Positions 44,616 through 53,885 of a DNA stretch of 64,000 nt are shown here, in pieces; position 1 is the first letter of the stretch, and each line of letters begins with the position of its first letter. Origin of the DNA: Psychroserpens ponticola (lineage in GTDB: Bacteria; Bacteroidota; Bacteroidia; Flavobacteriales; Flavobacteriaceae); assembly GCF_023556315.2 (NCBI RefSeq), contig NZ_CP116221.1, positions 3,920,001 through 3,984,000 of the forward strand, read 5' to 3'. The notes under the pieces were generated by a model. The model had not been told where the DNA came from. It did not search any database and was given only the letters and a program-made list of their open reading frames with translations. The translations under genes were made by a program, and so were the position numbers.

Positions 44616-46391
44616 TTATTCTACAATAAATTTCTTAGTTAATGTATTTCCATCAGTGTCGTCAATCCTTATGAAATAAATTCCTGAATGAAGTTGACTC
44701 GTATTAATTGATGTGGTATTGCTAAGGTCAAGGGTTGAAATTAATCGCCCTCTTACGTCATATAATATGGCTGTATCTAAGCGAATAGTTCCGGAATGCT
44801 TAATATTAAGCAAATCTTTTGCTGGATTAGGATAAATAGATATATTCTCAGCAAATCCTTGGTCACTTACACTTAAAGTTGAGCAATCAAAATCAATCAT
44901 AACTGGAGCTCCACAAGGAGTAAGGGTTGTGCTTCTTGATTGTATATCATTACCGCCAGAAATATCACTAGCACTTAATGAGCGATTATTGGTGCCACCA
45001 CCAATGGCGAAGTGCATTATTTTGTTTGTGTCAATCACATGAGTTAATTGATGTCCATGTCCTAATTCGTGCACAGCAACTGTTTCAAAATCTATTTGAG
45101 AGTTATTCGCATTTGCTGGTCCAAATTGCCAATTAGTAGTATCGTTAAAAACAATATCAAGTTCGGTCGCCAACCATTGCATTTCGGTTGTTGGTTGTGC
45201 TTGTGTATAACAACCTCCAAAGCGGGAAGTACATACTCCTAAAGTTCCAGAAGCCATCTCAGATCCATCATCAAATCTAATGACATTTATATCATCATCA
45301 GCAATAACATCTGTAGCAGTTACAGCTCCAATAGTCCAATTTATACCAGTTTCACACCTCCAAGTATCAAAGGCTCTAGTGAAAGATTCGTTAGCAGCTG
45401 TATTGTTATTGAAATCGGTTTCCATTTGCCAAATGTATCCACCACTACCATCATTATTAATATGTTGAGTTGGGTAGGCAAAGTTCCCATTTCCATCAGG
45501 ATCAAAAACAGCATTTATTTCAGCATAAGTGATATCCAAATTTCCTGATTGTGCTATTACAGCTGTTGCAGCAGAGTTAATTAATGCAAAAGGACCTGAG
45601 CCACCTTGAGAAGGTATTTGTACGGTCACTTGATTATCTGTCCATGTTAAAATCTGTGATTCTAATGCTAAAGTAAAAGTAGCACCACCATCATTTGCAT
45701 TAGCAAATCCAACGTTTTGTTTCGTTGTTCCAAAACCAGAACCATTAATTGTTAAAACCGTTTGTGTTCCAGCAGTAGCTATTGCTGGATCAAATGATGT
45801 GATATTAATTACCCCTCTATTTGCTTCATTTAAACTTATGATATCAGTTATGCTAAAGTTTCCAATACTAGTGTACGCGTTATTCGTTAGGCCTTCAATT
45901 TCATTATAAAAATTGTTGATGCCTTGTTTTATTTTAAAAGGGTTTGCTGCTACATTAGAAAGCGTATTATATTTGTAAAAGCCTTGAGCTTCACTATATG
46001 GCTGAAATGTAGAAGTTGAGTTATTCGTAATATTAGTGTTGTTATCGTGTAATGTGAATATTCCAATATCATAAAGACCCAGTTGTAGACTAGGAGTAAC
46101 AATTTCAGCTTCTAATTCAACGGTACCACCTCTTGTAATAATTTCAATAGTTGATATAGATTCGCCTTTAAATACTTTATAAACTTCTACAATATTTGAA
46201 GTGTAAATATTTTCGCGATTGATATCCCAAAACGAATTTTTTGAAACAACTTTCCCTTCAACTATTTGTGTAGATGCTTGAATTTGCTCAGTTAAAGGTA
46301 CTTCAAACATGAGTTCTTGTGCTGACATGTTTACAATCATACACAGCATTAAAACTGCTGCAAACAAATTTTTAAAAGTAGTTTTTTTCAT
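44616..46391 (-). CDS. Secreted zinc metalloprotease (metzincin) with IPT/TIG and T9SS sorting domain
   Basis: A 591-residue secreted protease. Signal peptide about 1-24. An IPT/TIG Ig-like domain lies near 200-285 (GTQTVLTINGSGFGTT). The zinc motif VHELGHGHQLTH (HExxHxxxxxH) near 440 with a following Met (KIMHF) is the matrixin-type metzincin centre. The last 80 residues are a type A type IX secretion domain (ISIYPNPAKDLLNIK, ending GNTLTKKFIVE), which marks the protein for export across the outer membrane. It is monocistronic with its own terminator. Confidence 0.92.
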   Translation of the reverse strand: MKKTTFKNLFAAVLMLCMIVNMSAQELMFEVPLTEQIQASTQIVEGKVVSKNSFWDINRENIYTSNIVEVYKVFKGESISTIEIITRGGTVELEAEIVTPSLQLGLYDIGIFTLHDNNTNITNNSTSTFQPYSEAQGFYKYNTLSNVAANPFKIKQGINNFYNEIEGLTNNAYTSIGNFSITDIISLNEANRGVINITSFDPAIATAGTQTVLTINGSGFGTTKQNVGFANANDGGATFTLALESQILTWTDNQVTVQIPSQGGSGPFALINSAATAVIAQSGNLDITYAEINAVFDPDGNGNFAYPTQHINNDGSGGYIWQMETDFNNNTAANESFTRAFDTWRCETGINWTIGAVTATDVIADDDINVIRFDDGSEMASGTLGVCTSRFGGCYTQAQPTTEMQWLATELDIVFNDTTNWQFGPANANNSQIDFETVAVHELGHGHQLTHVIDTNKIMHFAIGGGTNNRSLSASDISGGNDIQSRSTTLTPCGAPVMIDFDCSTLSVSDQGFAENISIYPNPAKDLLNIKHSGTIRLDTAILYDVRGRLISTLDLSNTTSINTSQLHSGIYFIRIDDTDGNTLTKKFIVE

Positions 46392-46460
46392 ATTGGTTAG
46401 TTGTCGGTTAATGTTTTAATTATTGTATTTCATCGGTAAATATAGCGATTTATCGATAAG

Positions 46461-46491
46461 TTGCGATACTTACTTAAACTATTTACCTTTA
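46461..46491 (+). promoter_or_regulatory. Probable promoter of pepP
   Basis: TTG (46461-46463), 20 nt, TACCTTTA (46484-46491): one mismatch to TAnnTTTG, 20 nt before the start codon. Confidence 0.5.
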
Positions 46492-46511
46492 CCATATTAA
46501 AACAATAAACC

Positions 46512-47804
46512 ATGAAATATCACTTAATAGATAGAACTCTTTTTATAAAAAATCGAAAAAATTTTGCTGCTAAACTGAAACCTAGCAGCTTAGCAGTTTT
46601 CAACTCTAACGATATCTACCCAGTTAGCGCAGATAGTACATTGCCTTTTGAGCAGCATCGAGATATTTTCTATTTGAGCGGTGTTGATCAAGAGGAAAGC
46701 ATTTTAATAATGTTTCCTGATTGCCCAAATGAAAAGCATCGTGAAATTTTATTTTTAAAAGAAACGAATGAACATATTGCAGTTTGGGAAGGTGAAAAAT
46801 TAACTAAAGAAGCAGCTTTTAAAACTAGTGGAATTAAAACGGTCTATTGGCTTCAAGACATGGAGAAAATCATGTTTGAGCTGATGACACAATGTGACAC
46901 GGTTTTTATCAATACGAATGAACATTACAGATCGAATGTAGAAACAGAAACTCGTGAAGATCGTTTTACAAAATGGCTTAAAGATAAATATCCAGCACAT
47001 GCTGTGGCTAAGAGTAATCCAATTTTACAACGCTTACGTTCTGTAAAAAATGCTATTGAATTAGATGTGATGCAAAAAGCCAGTGATATTACCGAAAAAG
47101 GATTACGTCGTGTATTAAACTTTGTTAGACCTGATGTTTGGGAGTTCAATATTGAAGCTGAATTTATGCATGAGTTTTTAAATAATCGCTCTAAAGGATT
47201 TGCTTACACACCAATTATTGCTTCTGGAAATAATGCCAATGTATTACATTATATAGAGAATAACCAACAGTGTAAAGCTGGTGATTTGATTTTAATGGAT
47301 GTTGGAGCAGAATATGCGAACTACTCAAGTGATATGACAAGAACTATTCCTGTTTCTGGTCGGTTTTCTGAGCGACAAAAGCAAGTTTATAATGCTGTGA
47401 ATCGCGTTAAAAATGAAGCTACAAAAATGCTTACACCAGGAACAATTTGGGCAGATTATCATGTTGAAGTAGGGAAATTAATGACTTCTGAATTATTAGG
47501 TTTGGGCTTATTAGATAAGGCTGATGTTCAAAATGAAAATAAAGATTGGCCAGCTTACAAAAAATATTTCATGCATGGTACGAGTCATAATATTGGATTA
47601 GATACGCATGATTACGGAATTTTAACTGAACCTATGCAAGCCAATATGGTGTTTACTGTAGAACCAGGTATCTATATTCCTGATGAAGGTTTCGGAATAC
47701 GTTTAGAAGATGATTTGGTAATCCAAGAAAATGGAGAGCCTTTTAATTTGATGCGTAATATTCCTATTGAAGCTGAAGAGATTGAGGAAATTATGAATTC
47801 ATAA
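46512..47804 (+). CDS. pepP: Xaa-Pro aminopeptidase (M24B)
   Basis: A di-metal aminopeptidase P (430 aa) that removes N-terminal residues before proline. It has an N-terminal creatinase-like domain (about 1-170) and the C-terminal pita-bread fold. Metal ligands: Asp in LMDVGAEYANYSSDMTRT (two Asp), His in HGTSHNIGLDTHD, Glu in VEPGIYIP and Glu in FGIRLEDD. The next gene starts one base after its stop. Confidence 0.95.
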   Translation: MKYHLIDRTLFIKNRKNFAAKLKPSSLAVFNSNDIYPVSADSTLPFEQHRDIFYLSGVDQEESILIMFPDCPNEKHREILFLKETNEHIAVWEGEKLTKEAAFKTSGIKTVYWLQDMEKIMFELMTQCDTVFINTNEHYRSNVETETREDRFTKWLKDKYPAHAVAKSNPILQRLRSVKNAIELDVMQKASDITEKGLRRVLNFVRPDVWEFNIEAEFMHEFLNNRSKGFAYTPIIASGNNANVLHYIENNQQCKAGDLILMDVGAEYANYSSDMTRTIPVSGRFSERQKQVYNAVNRVKNEATKMLTPGTIWADYHVEVGKLMTSELLGLGLLDKADVQNENKDWPAYKKYFMHGTSHNIGLDTHDYGILTEPMQANMVFTVEPGIYIPDEGFGIRLEDDLVIQENGEPFNLMRNIPIEAEEIEEIMNS

Positions 47805-47805
47805 A

Positions 47806-48582
47806 ATGATTTTAGAATACAAAGGAAGCTCTGTTTTTTATACAGATGAAGGGCAAGGAAATCCTGTTGTTTTATTACATGGTTTTCTAGAAAATAGTAC
47901 AATGTGGAAATCTCTTGTTCCATATTTTGTCGATTCCAATAGAGTGGTTTGTATTGATTTATTAGGTCATGGAAATACAGGTTGCATTGGATATATTCAT
48001 TCTATGGATGATATGGCAGATGCAGTAAAAGCAGTTTTTGATGAATTAAAAATTAAGACATGCACGCTCATTGGTCATTCAATGGGTGGATATGTTGCTT
48101 TGGCTTTGGCCGAAAAACACCCAAGTTTCATTAGTGGCTTATGTTTGATGAACTCTTCTGCTTTAGACGACAATGCAGAGCGAAAAATAAATAGAGATAG
48201 AGCCATACAAGCCGTAAAGAAAAATCATAAAACATTTATTAGCATGTCGATTGCAAATCTTTTTGCATCAGATAATAGAGAGCGATTTTCTAAAGAGATA
48301 GAATTTATAAAACAAGAGGCGCTTAAAATGCCAATTCAAGGAATTATTGCTGCTTTGGAAGGTATGAAAGTTAGGCTAAATAGAGAATCTATTTTTCAAA
48401 AAGCTAATTTTAATACAATGATGATTATTGGACGTAAAGACCCTGTTTTAGAATACAATACTCTTATCAATCTTGTTCATAATTCAACTACTAAAATAGT
48501 TGAATTTCCAGATGGTCACATGAGTCATATTGAAAATAAGAAAGAATTAACTTACAAATTATTGCATTTCATCGAAAAATAA
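47806..48582 (+). CDS. Alpha/beta hydrolase
   Basis: A 258-residue hydrolase with all catalytic elements: oxyanion loop LLHGFLENSTMW, nucleophile GHSMGGYVAL (Ser about 96), acid in GRKDPVLEY and His in DGHMSHIENK. It resembles small esterases and the MenH/BioH-like group. It is translationally coupled to pepP (one-base gap). Substrate unknown. Confidence 0.9.
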   Translation: MILEYKGSSVFYTDEGQGNPVVLLHGFLENSTMWKSLVPYFVDSNRVVCIDLLGHGNTGCIGYIHSMDDMADAVKAVFDELKIKTCTLIGHSMGGYVALALAEKHPSFISGLCLMNSSALDDNAERKINRDRAIQAVKKNHKTFISMSIANLFASDNRERFSKEIEFIKQEALKMPIQGIIAALEGMKVRLNRESIFQKANFNTMMIIGRKDPVLEYNTLINLVHNSTTKIVEFPDGHMSHIENKKELTYKLLHFIEK

Positions 48583-48628
48583 AGCTCTTAATCGTTTGTT
48601 ATTGATATTTTTTTCTATGTTAGTGGTT

Positions 48629-48636
48629 CCCAAATC
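48629..48636 (+). promoter_or_regulatory. Possible small-RNA pairing site in the leader of the 48645 gene
   Basis: CCCAAATC, eight nt before the ATG of the first zinc-ribbon gene, is complementary to GATTTGGG of the linker of the small RNA at 16843/17095. Eight bases is short and could be chance; it gains weight only with the longer match at 50452. Confidence 0.3.
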
Positions 48637-48644
48637 ATTAAGAC

Positions 48645-48908
48645 ATGAAAAAAACTACAAATGCTATAGCTCCGATGAGGATTTACTGCGACCTTTTTGG
48701 GCACAATTATGAAATGACTAAAAAGGTAACTAAACATGTAAAGGAATATACATGTAAGTGTTGTAAACGTCAATTAACAACAAATGGTAATGGAAAACTT
48801 ACCGAATTAACACCTAAGTTTCAAGAAATTAATAGCATTCTTGAAGAGATTTATACACGTAGAATGATACGTTTGAAGAATAAAACACTCACTTCATCGA
48901 TTTATTAA
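48645..48908 (+). CDS. Small zinc-ribbon-like protein, paralogue 1 (87 aa)
   Basis: A short basic protein of unknown function. It has two metal-ligand-like clusters, YCDLFGHNYE near residue 14 and YTCKCCKRQLTTNG near residue 37, so Cys, His, Cys and Cys could bind one zinc. The tail LTPKFQEINSILEEIYTRRMIRL is helical. The same layout occurs in 48989 and 50460. The CxxFGH pattern resembles small prophage-type DUF1660 proteins, but I see no phage genes. It may bind nucleic acid or protein. Confidence 0.7.
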   Translation: MKKTTNAIAPMRIYCDLFGHNYEMTKKVTKHVKEYTCKCCKRQLTTNGNGKLTELTPKFQEINSILEEIYTRRMIRLKNKTLTSSIY

Positions 48909-48988
48909 GGAAAAAACGCACGTTAATATTTGGTTTTCAATATATTTAGATTAATCCATCTAAAGTAATAACTAAATTTAACTGTATA

Positions 48989-49267
48989 ATGAAAAGTATC
49001 TACTGCTCATTTTTTGGACACCAATATGAGGTCTCTAAAAAAATCACCTATCACGTTAAAGAATATAAGTGTACACATTGTAGTACGCAGATGACCACAA
49101 ATGGAAAAGGTGGCATATCTCCACTTACGCCTAAATTCAAAGAAATTAATTCGGTGTTAGAACGTATTCATAATAAACGAATGTCTAGATTAGGACTTAA
49201 AAAAGAAAAAACATTTCATGTTAAGAATGAAAAAAATCTGATAAATTTCACACCTCATTTTTCATAG
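48989..49267 (+). CDS. Small zinc-ribbon-like protein, paralogue 2 (92 aa)
   Basis: Close paralogue of the 48645 gene: YCSFFGHQYEVSKKITYHVKEY, CTHCSTQMTTNGKG, and LTPKFKEINSVLERIHNKRM are shared almost word for word, which marks a tandem duplication. The C-terminus has a short unshared extension. Its stop region overlaps the thiL stop tail to tail by 20 bp. No function known. Confidence 0.7.
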   Translation: MKSIYCSFFGHQYEVSKKITYHVKEYKCTHCSTQMTTNGKGGISPLTPKFKEINSVLERIHNKRMSRLGLKKEKTFHVKNEKNLINFTPHFS

Positions 49268-50300
49268 CATTCCACCCTTTTGCAATAATTGGTATAGCTT
49301 GCTCTCCTCTTGTTATCAAGTGCATACCTCTTGACTTTTCGGTAATATAACCAATTACTGTAAGGTTTGGGTTTCCTTTTATCTTCGGAAAATCTTCTTG
49401 TGAAATTGTCATTAATAATTCGTAGTCTTCACCACCATTTAAAGCTATAGTTGTACTGTCAATATTAAATTCTTCACAAGTAGAAATCACTTGAGGATCT
49501 AATGGGATTTTATTTTCATAGAGTTCAACACCAACATCACTGTTTTTACACAAGTGAATAATTTCAGATGACAAACCATCACTAATATCAATCATGGAAG
49601 TTGGTTTTACGTCTAAACTTTTTAGCAATTCAATAACATCTTTTCTAGCTTCAGGCTTTAATTGACGTTCAATAATATAAGAGTACATACTTAAATCTGG
49701 CTGGTTTTGAGGATTTACCTTAAACACTTCCTTTTCACGCTCTAATACTTGTAAACCCATATATGAAGCTCCAATATCTCCTGTTACAACAACTAAATCA
49801 TTAGCTTTTGCTCCAGACCTAAGCACCACATTTTTTTCATCAACCGCTCCTATTGCAGTTACAGAAATAATAAGTCCTGTAGTTGAAGATGTCGTATCTC
49901 CACCAATAACATCAATGTTATAGATTTTTGCAGCAGCTTCAATACCAGCATACAAATCTTCAAGTGCTTCAAGTGGGAAACGATTTGAGACTGCTATAGA
50001 AACTGTAATTTGTGTAGCATTAGCATTCATGGCATACACATCAGAGAGGTTTACAACTACAGCTTTATAACCCAAATGCTTTAAGGGTACATAGCTTAAA
50101 TCAAAATGTACATTTTCAATAAGTAAATCTGTAGTAACTACAATTTGATTAGTCTTGAACTCTAAAACAGCAGCATCATCTCCAATACTTTTAATAGTTG
50201 ACTTGTGCTTAATATCAAAGTTTTTTGTCAAGTGCTCAATGAGTCCAAATTCACCTAAATTCTCTAAAGATGTACGTTGTTGGTTTTTATCTTCAATCAT
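49248..50300 (-). CDS. thiL: Thiamine-monophosphate kinase
   Basis: The last step of thiamine diphosphate synthesis (350 aa, usual length). Family motifs: IGDDAAVLEF (metal and ATP), TTDLLIENVHFDL, VIGGDTTSS (phosphate-binding), TGDIGASYMGLQ, and MIDISDGLSSEI and NGGEDYELLM in the C-terminal half. No TPP riboswitch is visible: the -7 box sits only four bases before the ATG. No other thiamine genes are nearby. Confidence 0.95.
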   Translation of the reverse strand: MIEDKNQQRTSLENLGEFGLIEHLTKNFDIKHKSTIKSIGDDAAVLEFKTNQIVVTTDLLIENVHFDLSYVPLKHLGYKAVVVNLSDVYAMNANATQITVSIAVSNRFPLEALEDLYAGIEAAAKIYNIDVIGGDTTSSTTGLIISVTAIGAVDEKNVVLRSGAKANDLVVVTGDIGASYMGLQVLEREKEVFKVNPQNQPDLSMYSYIIERQLKPEARKDVIELLKSLDVKPTSMIDISDGLSSEIIHLCKNSDVGVELYENKIPLDPQVISTCEEFNIDSTTIALNGGEDYELLMTISQEDFPKIKGNPNLTVIGYITEKSRGMHLITRGEQAIPIIAKGWNAMKNEV

Positions 50301-50304
50301 AGTG

Positions 50305-50312
50305 CAAAAATA
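50305..50312 (-). promoter_or_regulatory. -7 box of thiL, 4 nt before ATG
   Basis: TATTTTTG on the minus strand ends at 50305, and the thiL ATG begins at 50300. It predicts a leaderless or nearly leaderless mRNA. Confidence 0.5.
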
Positions 50313-50451
50313 GTATGTTTTTTTTGAAGACTTTACATTTCTAGGCCTTTTTCAAAACGTAAAACAAGAATATGAATGCATTTCATCGAAAAAATACGTG
50401 GTTAGTCTAAGTTATTAAACAATTTCACTAAGTTTCTAATCCCTAAAGAAT

Positions 50452-50462
50452 ACCTACTTATG
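50452..50462 (+). promoter_or_regulatory. Possible small-RNA pairing site covering the start codon of the 50460 gene
   Basis: ACCTACTTATG, ending in the ATG of the 76-aa gene, is perfectly complementary over 11 nt to CATAAGTAGGT in the loop of both small RNA copies at 16843-17167. Pairing would cover the start codon and should repress translation. The match is seen directly; the interaction is inference. Confidence 0.45.
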
Positions 50463-50690
50463 AAAACTACTACTACTAATGATTTGTCGTGCTCCGTTTT
50501 TGGGCATAATCTAGAACGTATATCTAAAGATTCTCATGAATTGACATGTAAGACATGTAAATCAAAAATTGTTATAGAAGATTCGGATACATTTGATGCA
50601 CTTCCATTTAAAAATCAAAACATCAAAACGGCGTTAAGACAATTATATCTTCTGCAAAACAGGTATTCACCTCAAAAACTTTCTGCTTAA
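50460..50690 (+). CDS. Small zinc-ribbon-like protein, paralogue 3 (76 aa)
   Basis: A more diverged member of the 48645/48989 family: SCSVFGHNLE near residue 10, TCKTCKSKIV near residue 30, and a helical tail LPFKNQNIKTALRQLYLLQNRY. The Cys/His spacing is kept although the linker is shorter. It is on the other side of thiL from its paralogues. The 11 nt ending in its ATG are complementary to the loop of the putative small RNA. Confidence 0.7.
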   Translation: MKTTTTNDLSCSVFGHNLERISKDSHELTCKTCKSKIVIEDSDTFDALPFKNQNIKTALRQLYLLQNRYSPQKLSA

Positions 50691-50790
50691 ATACAGGTAC
50701 TTCATCTGATTTTTTATTCTGAATCTGAGATTTCTCACAATTCATAGCCTATTTCTATGCAATTATTTGCTAATATAATGTTAGGAAATG

Positions 50791-50820
50791 TGGATAAAAC
50801 CTACTTATACATTATATTTG
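50791..50820 (+). promoter_or_regulatory. Promoter of the suf operon
   Basis: TATATTTG (50813-50820) is a perfect -7 box; TGG (50791-50793), 19 nt upstream, is a one-mismatch -33 box. The spacer contains AACCTACTTAT, the same 11-mer as in the small-RNA elements. No clear IscR or Fur box is seen. Confidence 0.65.
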
Positions 50821-50850
50821 CAATCTATTTAGACAAAATCTATATAAGAA

Positions 50851-51180
50851 ATGATTAAAGTATCAGAAACAGCTAAAAAGAAAGTCATCGAACTCATGGT
50901 TGATGATGGTTTTAATAGCGCTACAGATTTTGTTCGTGTAGGTGTTAAGAGTGGCGGTTGCTCTGGATTATCATACGATTTGAAGTTTGATAAAGAACAA
51001 AAAGAAGAGGATAAAGTTTTTGAAGATAATGGTGTGAAAATTATTGTTGACAAAAAGAGTTTTTTATACCTCATTGGCACTACATTAGAATATTCGGGAG
51101 GACTTAATGGAGCAGGATTTGTATTTAATAATCCAAATGCCAACCGAACCTGTGGTTGTGGAGAATCATTTTCATTGTAA
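50851..51180 (+). CDS. sufA: Iron-sulfur assembly scaffold/carrier SufA-like (A-type)
   Basis: An A-type Fe-S carrier (109 aa). The three conserved cysteines are seen: GVKSGGCSGLSYDL (first) and NRTCGCGESF (second and third). It accepts clusters from SufBCD and delivers them to apoproteins. First gene of the SUF locus; sufB follows after 20 nt. Confidence 0.93.
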   Translation: MIKVSETAKKKVIELMVDDGFNSATDFVRVGVKSGGCSGLSYDLKFDKEQKEEDKVFEDNGVKIIVDKKSFLYLIGTTLEYSGGLNGAGFVFNNPNANRTCGCGESFSL

Positions 51181-51200
51181 AATAAACAGAAAGACAAACT

Positions 51201-52649
51201 ATGTCAAAGTATACAGAGGATGACCTTAGGGAAGAATTAAAAACCAAAGAATACGAATATGGTTTTTTTACAGATATAGAATCTGAAACTTTTCCAATTG
51301 GTTTAAATGAAGATATCGTTCGTGCTATTTCTAAAAAGAAAGAAGAGCCAGAATGGATGACTGAATGGAGACTTGAAGCCTTCAAAGTCTGGAAAGAAAT
51401 GACAGAGCCAGATTGGGCCAATGTTAATTATAAAAAACCAGATTTTCAATCCATTGCTTATTATTCTGCACCAGTTGCTGTAGATCCTAATAAAACATTA
51501 GATGATGTTGATCCTGATCTTTTAGCCATGTATAAAAAGCTAGGAATTTCAGTAGATGAACAGAAAAAAATGAACAATATCGCTATGGATATTGTTGTAG
51601 ATTCAGTCTCTGTTGCAACAACTTTTAAAAAGACATTGTCTGAAAAAGGCATTATTTTTATGAGTATTTCTGAAGCGATCAAAGAGCATCCAGAACTTGT
51701 AAAAAAATATATTGGCACTATCGTTCCAACAAAAGACAACTTTTACGCAGCTTTAAATTCAGCTGTTTTTAGTGATGGAAGTTTCTGCTATATTCCTAAA
51801 GGTGTAAGATGTCCAATGGAATTGTCAACTTACTTTAGGATTAATCAAGGAGGAACAGGACAATTTGAAAGAACCTTGCTTATTGCTGATGAAGGTAGTT
51901 ATGTGAGTTATTTAGAAGGTTGTACAGCGCCAAGTAGAGACGAAAACCAATTACATGCAGCAGTTGTTGAATTAATTGCTTTAGATGATGCTGAAATAAA
52001 ATACTCTACAGTCCAAAACTGGTATCCAGGAAATGCTGAAGGGAAAGGTGGTGTTTACAATTTTGTAACTAAAAGAGGACTTTGTGAGAAAAACGCAAAA
52101 ATATCTTGGACTCAAGTTGAAACGGGTTCTGCTGTGACATGGAAATATCCTAGTTGTATTTTAAAAGGAGACAATTCCGTTGGTGAGTTTTATTCAATTG
52201 CAGTTACTAACAATTACCAGCAAGCAGATACTGGAACAAAAATGATTCACTTAGGGAAAAATACCAAATCCACTATTATCTCCAAAGGAATTTCAGCTGG
52301 AAAATCTCAAAATTCATATAGAGGATTAGTTCAAATTAGTTCTCGAGCAGATCATGCTCGTAATTTCTCTCAATGTGATAGTTTATTAATGGGTAACGAA
52401 TGTGGAGCTCATACATTTCCATATATCGAAGCAAAAAACAAATCGGCTCAAATTGAGCATGAAGCAACAACGAGTAAAATAGGTGAAGACCAAATTTTTT
52501 ATTGTAACCAAAGAGGTATTTCAACAGAAAAAGCAATTGCACTTATCGTCAATGGTTTTAGTAAAGAAGTTTTAAATAAATTACCGATGGAGTTTGCTGT
52601 TGAAGCTCAGAAACTTTTAGAAATTAGTTTAGAAGGTTCAGTAGGATAA
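51201..52649 (+). CDS. sufB: Fe-S cluster assembly protein SufB
   Basis: Scaffold subunit of SufBC2D (482 aa). Family blocks: [42 protein letters not shown] with the conserved Cys, [18 protein letters not shown], and [26 protein letters not shown] (the His-Glu of the SufB/D core). It works with SufC ATPase and SufD in building clusters with sulfur from SufS-SufE. Confidence 0.97.
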   Translation: MSKYTEDDLREELKTKEYEYGFFTDIESETFPIGLNEDIVRAISKKKEEPEWMTEWRLEAFKVWKEMTEPDWANVNYKKPDFQSIAYYSAPVAVDPNKTLDDVDPDLLAMYKKLGISVDEQKKMNNIAMDIVVDSVSVATTFKKTLSEKGIIFMSISEAIKEHPELVKKYIGTIVPTKDNFYAALNSAVFSDGSFCYIPKGVRCPMELSTYFRINQGGTGQFERTLLIADEGSYVSYLEGCTAPSRDENQLHAAVVELIALDDAEIKYSTVQNWYPGNAEGKGGVYNFVTKRGLCEKNAKISWTQVETGSAVTWKYPSCILKGDNSVGEFYSIAVTNNYQQADTGTKMIHLGKNTKSTIISKGISAGKSQNSYRGLVQISSRADHARNFSQCDSLLMGNECGAHTFPYIEAKNKSAQIEHEATTSKIGEDQIFYCNQRGISTEKAIALIVNGFSKEVLNKLPMEFAVEAQKLLEISLEGSVG

Positions 52650-52674
52650 ACATTAATACAAGCAAAATTTTAAA

Positions 52675-53106
52675 ATGAAAAAATTATTGACACTCTTATT
52701 AGTCGCTATTATTTTTATAGGTTGTAAAAATGATGTGAAAACAGAAACTGTTTCAGATGAAATTGGAACTGAAGTAGATTCTAAAAATGAAAAAATGGCC
52801 AATCATAACGATGGGTTAAAAACGCTAGTTGGGCAATTCATTTATTATGGAGATGCCGCTGTTTTGCAAACTCGTAATGATATTTACGGAGTAGTGATTA
52901 ATGATAAAATGCACGAATTAAATAAAAAGGCAGCAGCTTATAAAAGTGACCCTACGGATTATGTGACAGTACAGATAAGAGGGAAATTAATTCCAAAACC
53001 AGAAGGTGAAGAAGGTTGGCCTTTCAAAATTGATATCAAACAGATTGATAATGTGAAAAAACACGAAACCAAAGAGAATGATGTCATTAAACTAGGTGAT
53101 AGTTAG
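52675..53106 (+). CDS. Lipoprotein inserted in the suf operon (143 aa)
   Basis: A small lipoprotein (lipobox IIFIGC, Cys at about 17). After an acidic linker comes a compact beta-rich domain (about 50-130: [48 protein letters not shown]) that looks like a small OB-fold. I do not know its function. It lies 25 nt after sufB and 23 nt before sufC in the same direction, so it must be cotranscribed, yet it is predicted to face the periplasm. Confidence 0.8.
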   Translation: MKKLLTLLLVAIIFIGCKNDVKTETVSDEIGTEVDSKNEKMANHNDGLKTLVGQFIYYGDAAVLQTRNDIYGVVINDKMHELNKKAAAYKSDPTDYVTVQIRGKLIPKPEGEEGWPFKIDIKQIDNVKKHETKENDVIKLGDS

Positions 53107-53129
53107 ACAGAATAATTGAAAATTATACT

Positions 53130-53882
53130 ATGTTAAAAATAAATGATTTACACGCAAGTGTTGAAGATAAAGCCATTTTAAGAGGAATTAACTTAGAAGT
53201 TAAACCTGGTGAAATTCATGCTATTATGGGACCAAATGGTTCTGGTAAAAGTACATTGGCTTCAGTTATTGCTGGAAAAGAAGAATACGAAGTTGAGCAA
53301 GGAGAAATTCTTTTAGAAGGAGAAAATATCGATGAGTTAGCTGCTGAAGAACGCGCTCATAAAGGAATTTTCTTATCGTTTCAATATCCAGTTGAGATTC
53401 CAGGCGTATCTGTAACTAATTTCATGAAAACGGCAATTAATGAAACAAGAAAAGCAAAAGGTTTAGACGATATGCCAGCTAATGAAATGCTTAAAATGAT
53501 TCGTGAAAAATCTGAAATGCTTGAAATAGATCGTAAGTTCTTATCACGTTCTCTTAATGAAGGGTTTTCTGGAGGAGAGAAAAAACGTAATGAGATTTTT
53601 CAAATGGCAATGTTAGAGCCAAAATTGGCGATTTTAGATGAGACAGATTCTGGTTTAGATATTGATGCTTTACGAATTGTTGCTAATGGTGTAAATAAAT
53701 TGAAAAGTAAAGATAATGCTGTAATCGTTATTACACATTACCAACGTTTGTTAGATTATATCGTTCCAGATTTTGTTCATGTATTGCACAATGGACGTAT
53801 CGTAAAATCGGGAACTAAAGAATTAGCTCACGAATTGGAAGAAAAAGGTTACGATTGGATTAAGGAAGAGGTAGGAGCTTAA
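53130..53882 (+). CDS. sufC: Fe-S cluster assembly ATPase SufC
   Basis: ABC-type ATPase of SufBC2D (250 aa). Walker [14 protein letters not shown]-loop [11 protein letters not shown], signature [15 protein letters not shown], Walker [13 protein letters not shown], and H-loop [16 protein letters not shown] in place of the usual EPTSGLD is characteristic of SufC. Confidence 0.98.
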   Translation: MLKINDLHASVEDKAILRGINLEVKPGEIHAIMGPNGSGKSTLASVIAGKEEYEVEQGEILLEGENIDELAAEERAHKGIFLSFQYPVEIPGVSVTNFMKTAINETRKAKGLDDMPANEMLKMIREKSEMLEIDRKFLSRSLNEGFSGGEKKRNEIFQMAMLEPKLAILDETDSGLDIDALRIVANGVNKLKSKDNAVIVITHYQRLLDYIVPDFVHVLHNGRIVKSGTKELAHELEEKGYDWIKEEVGA

Positions 53883-53885
53883 TTG

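Noticed and set aside
49260-50460. Searched for a TPP riboswitch at thiL
   Set aside because: The -7 box lies four bases before the ATG, so there is no leader to hold one, and no CUGAGA-like core is seen.
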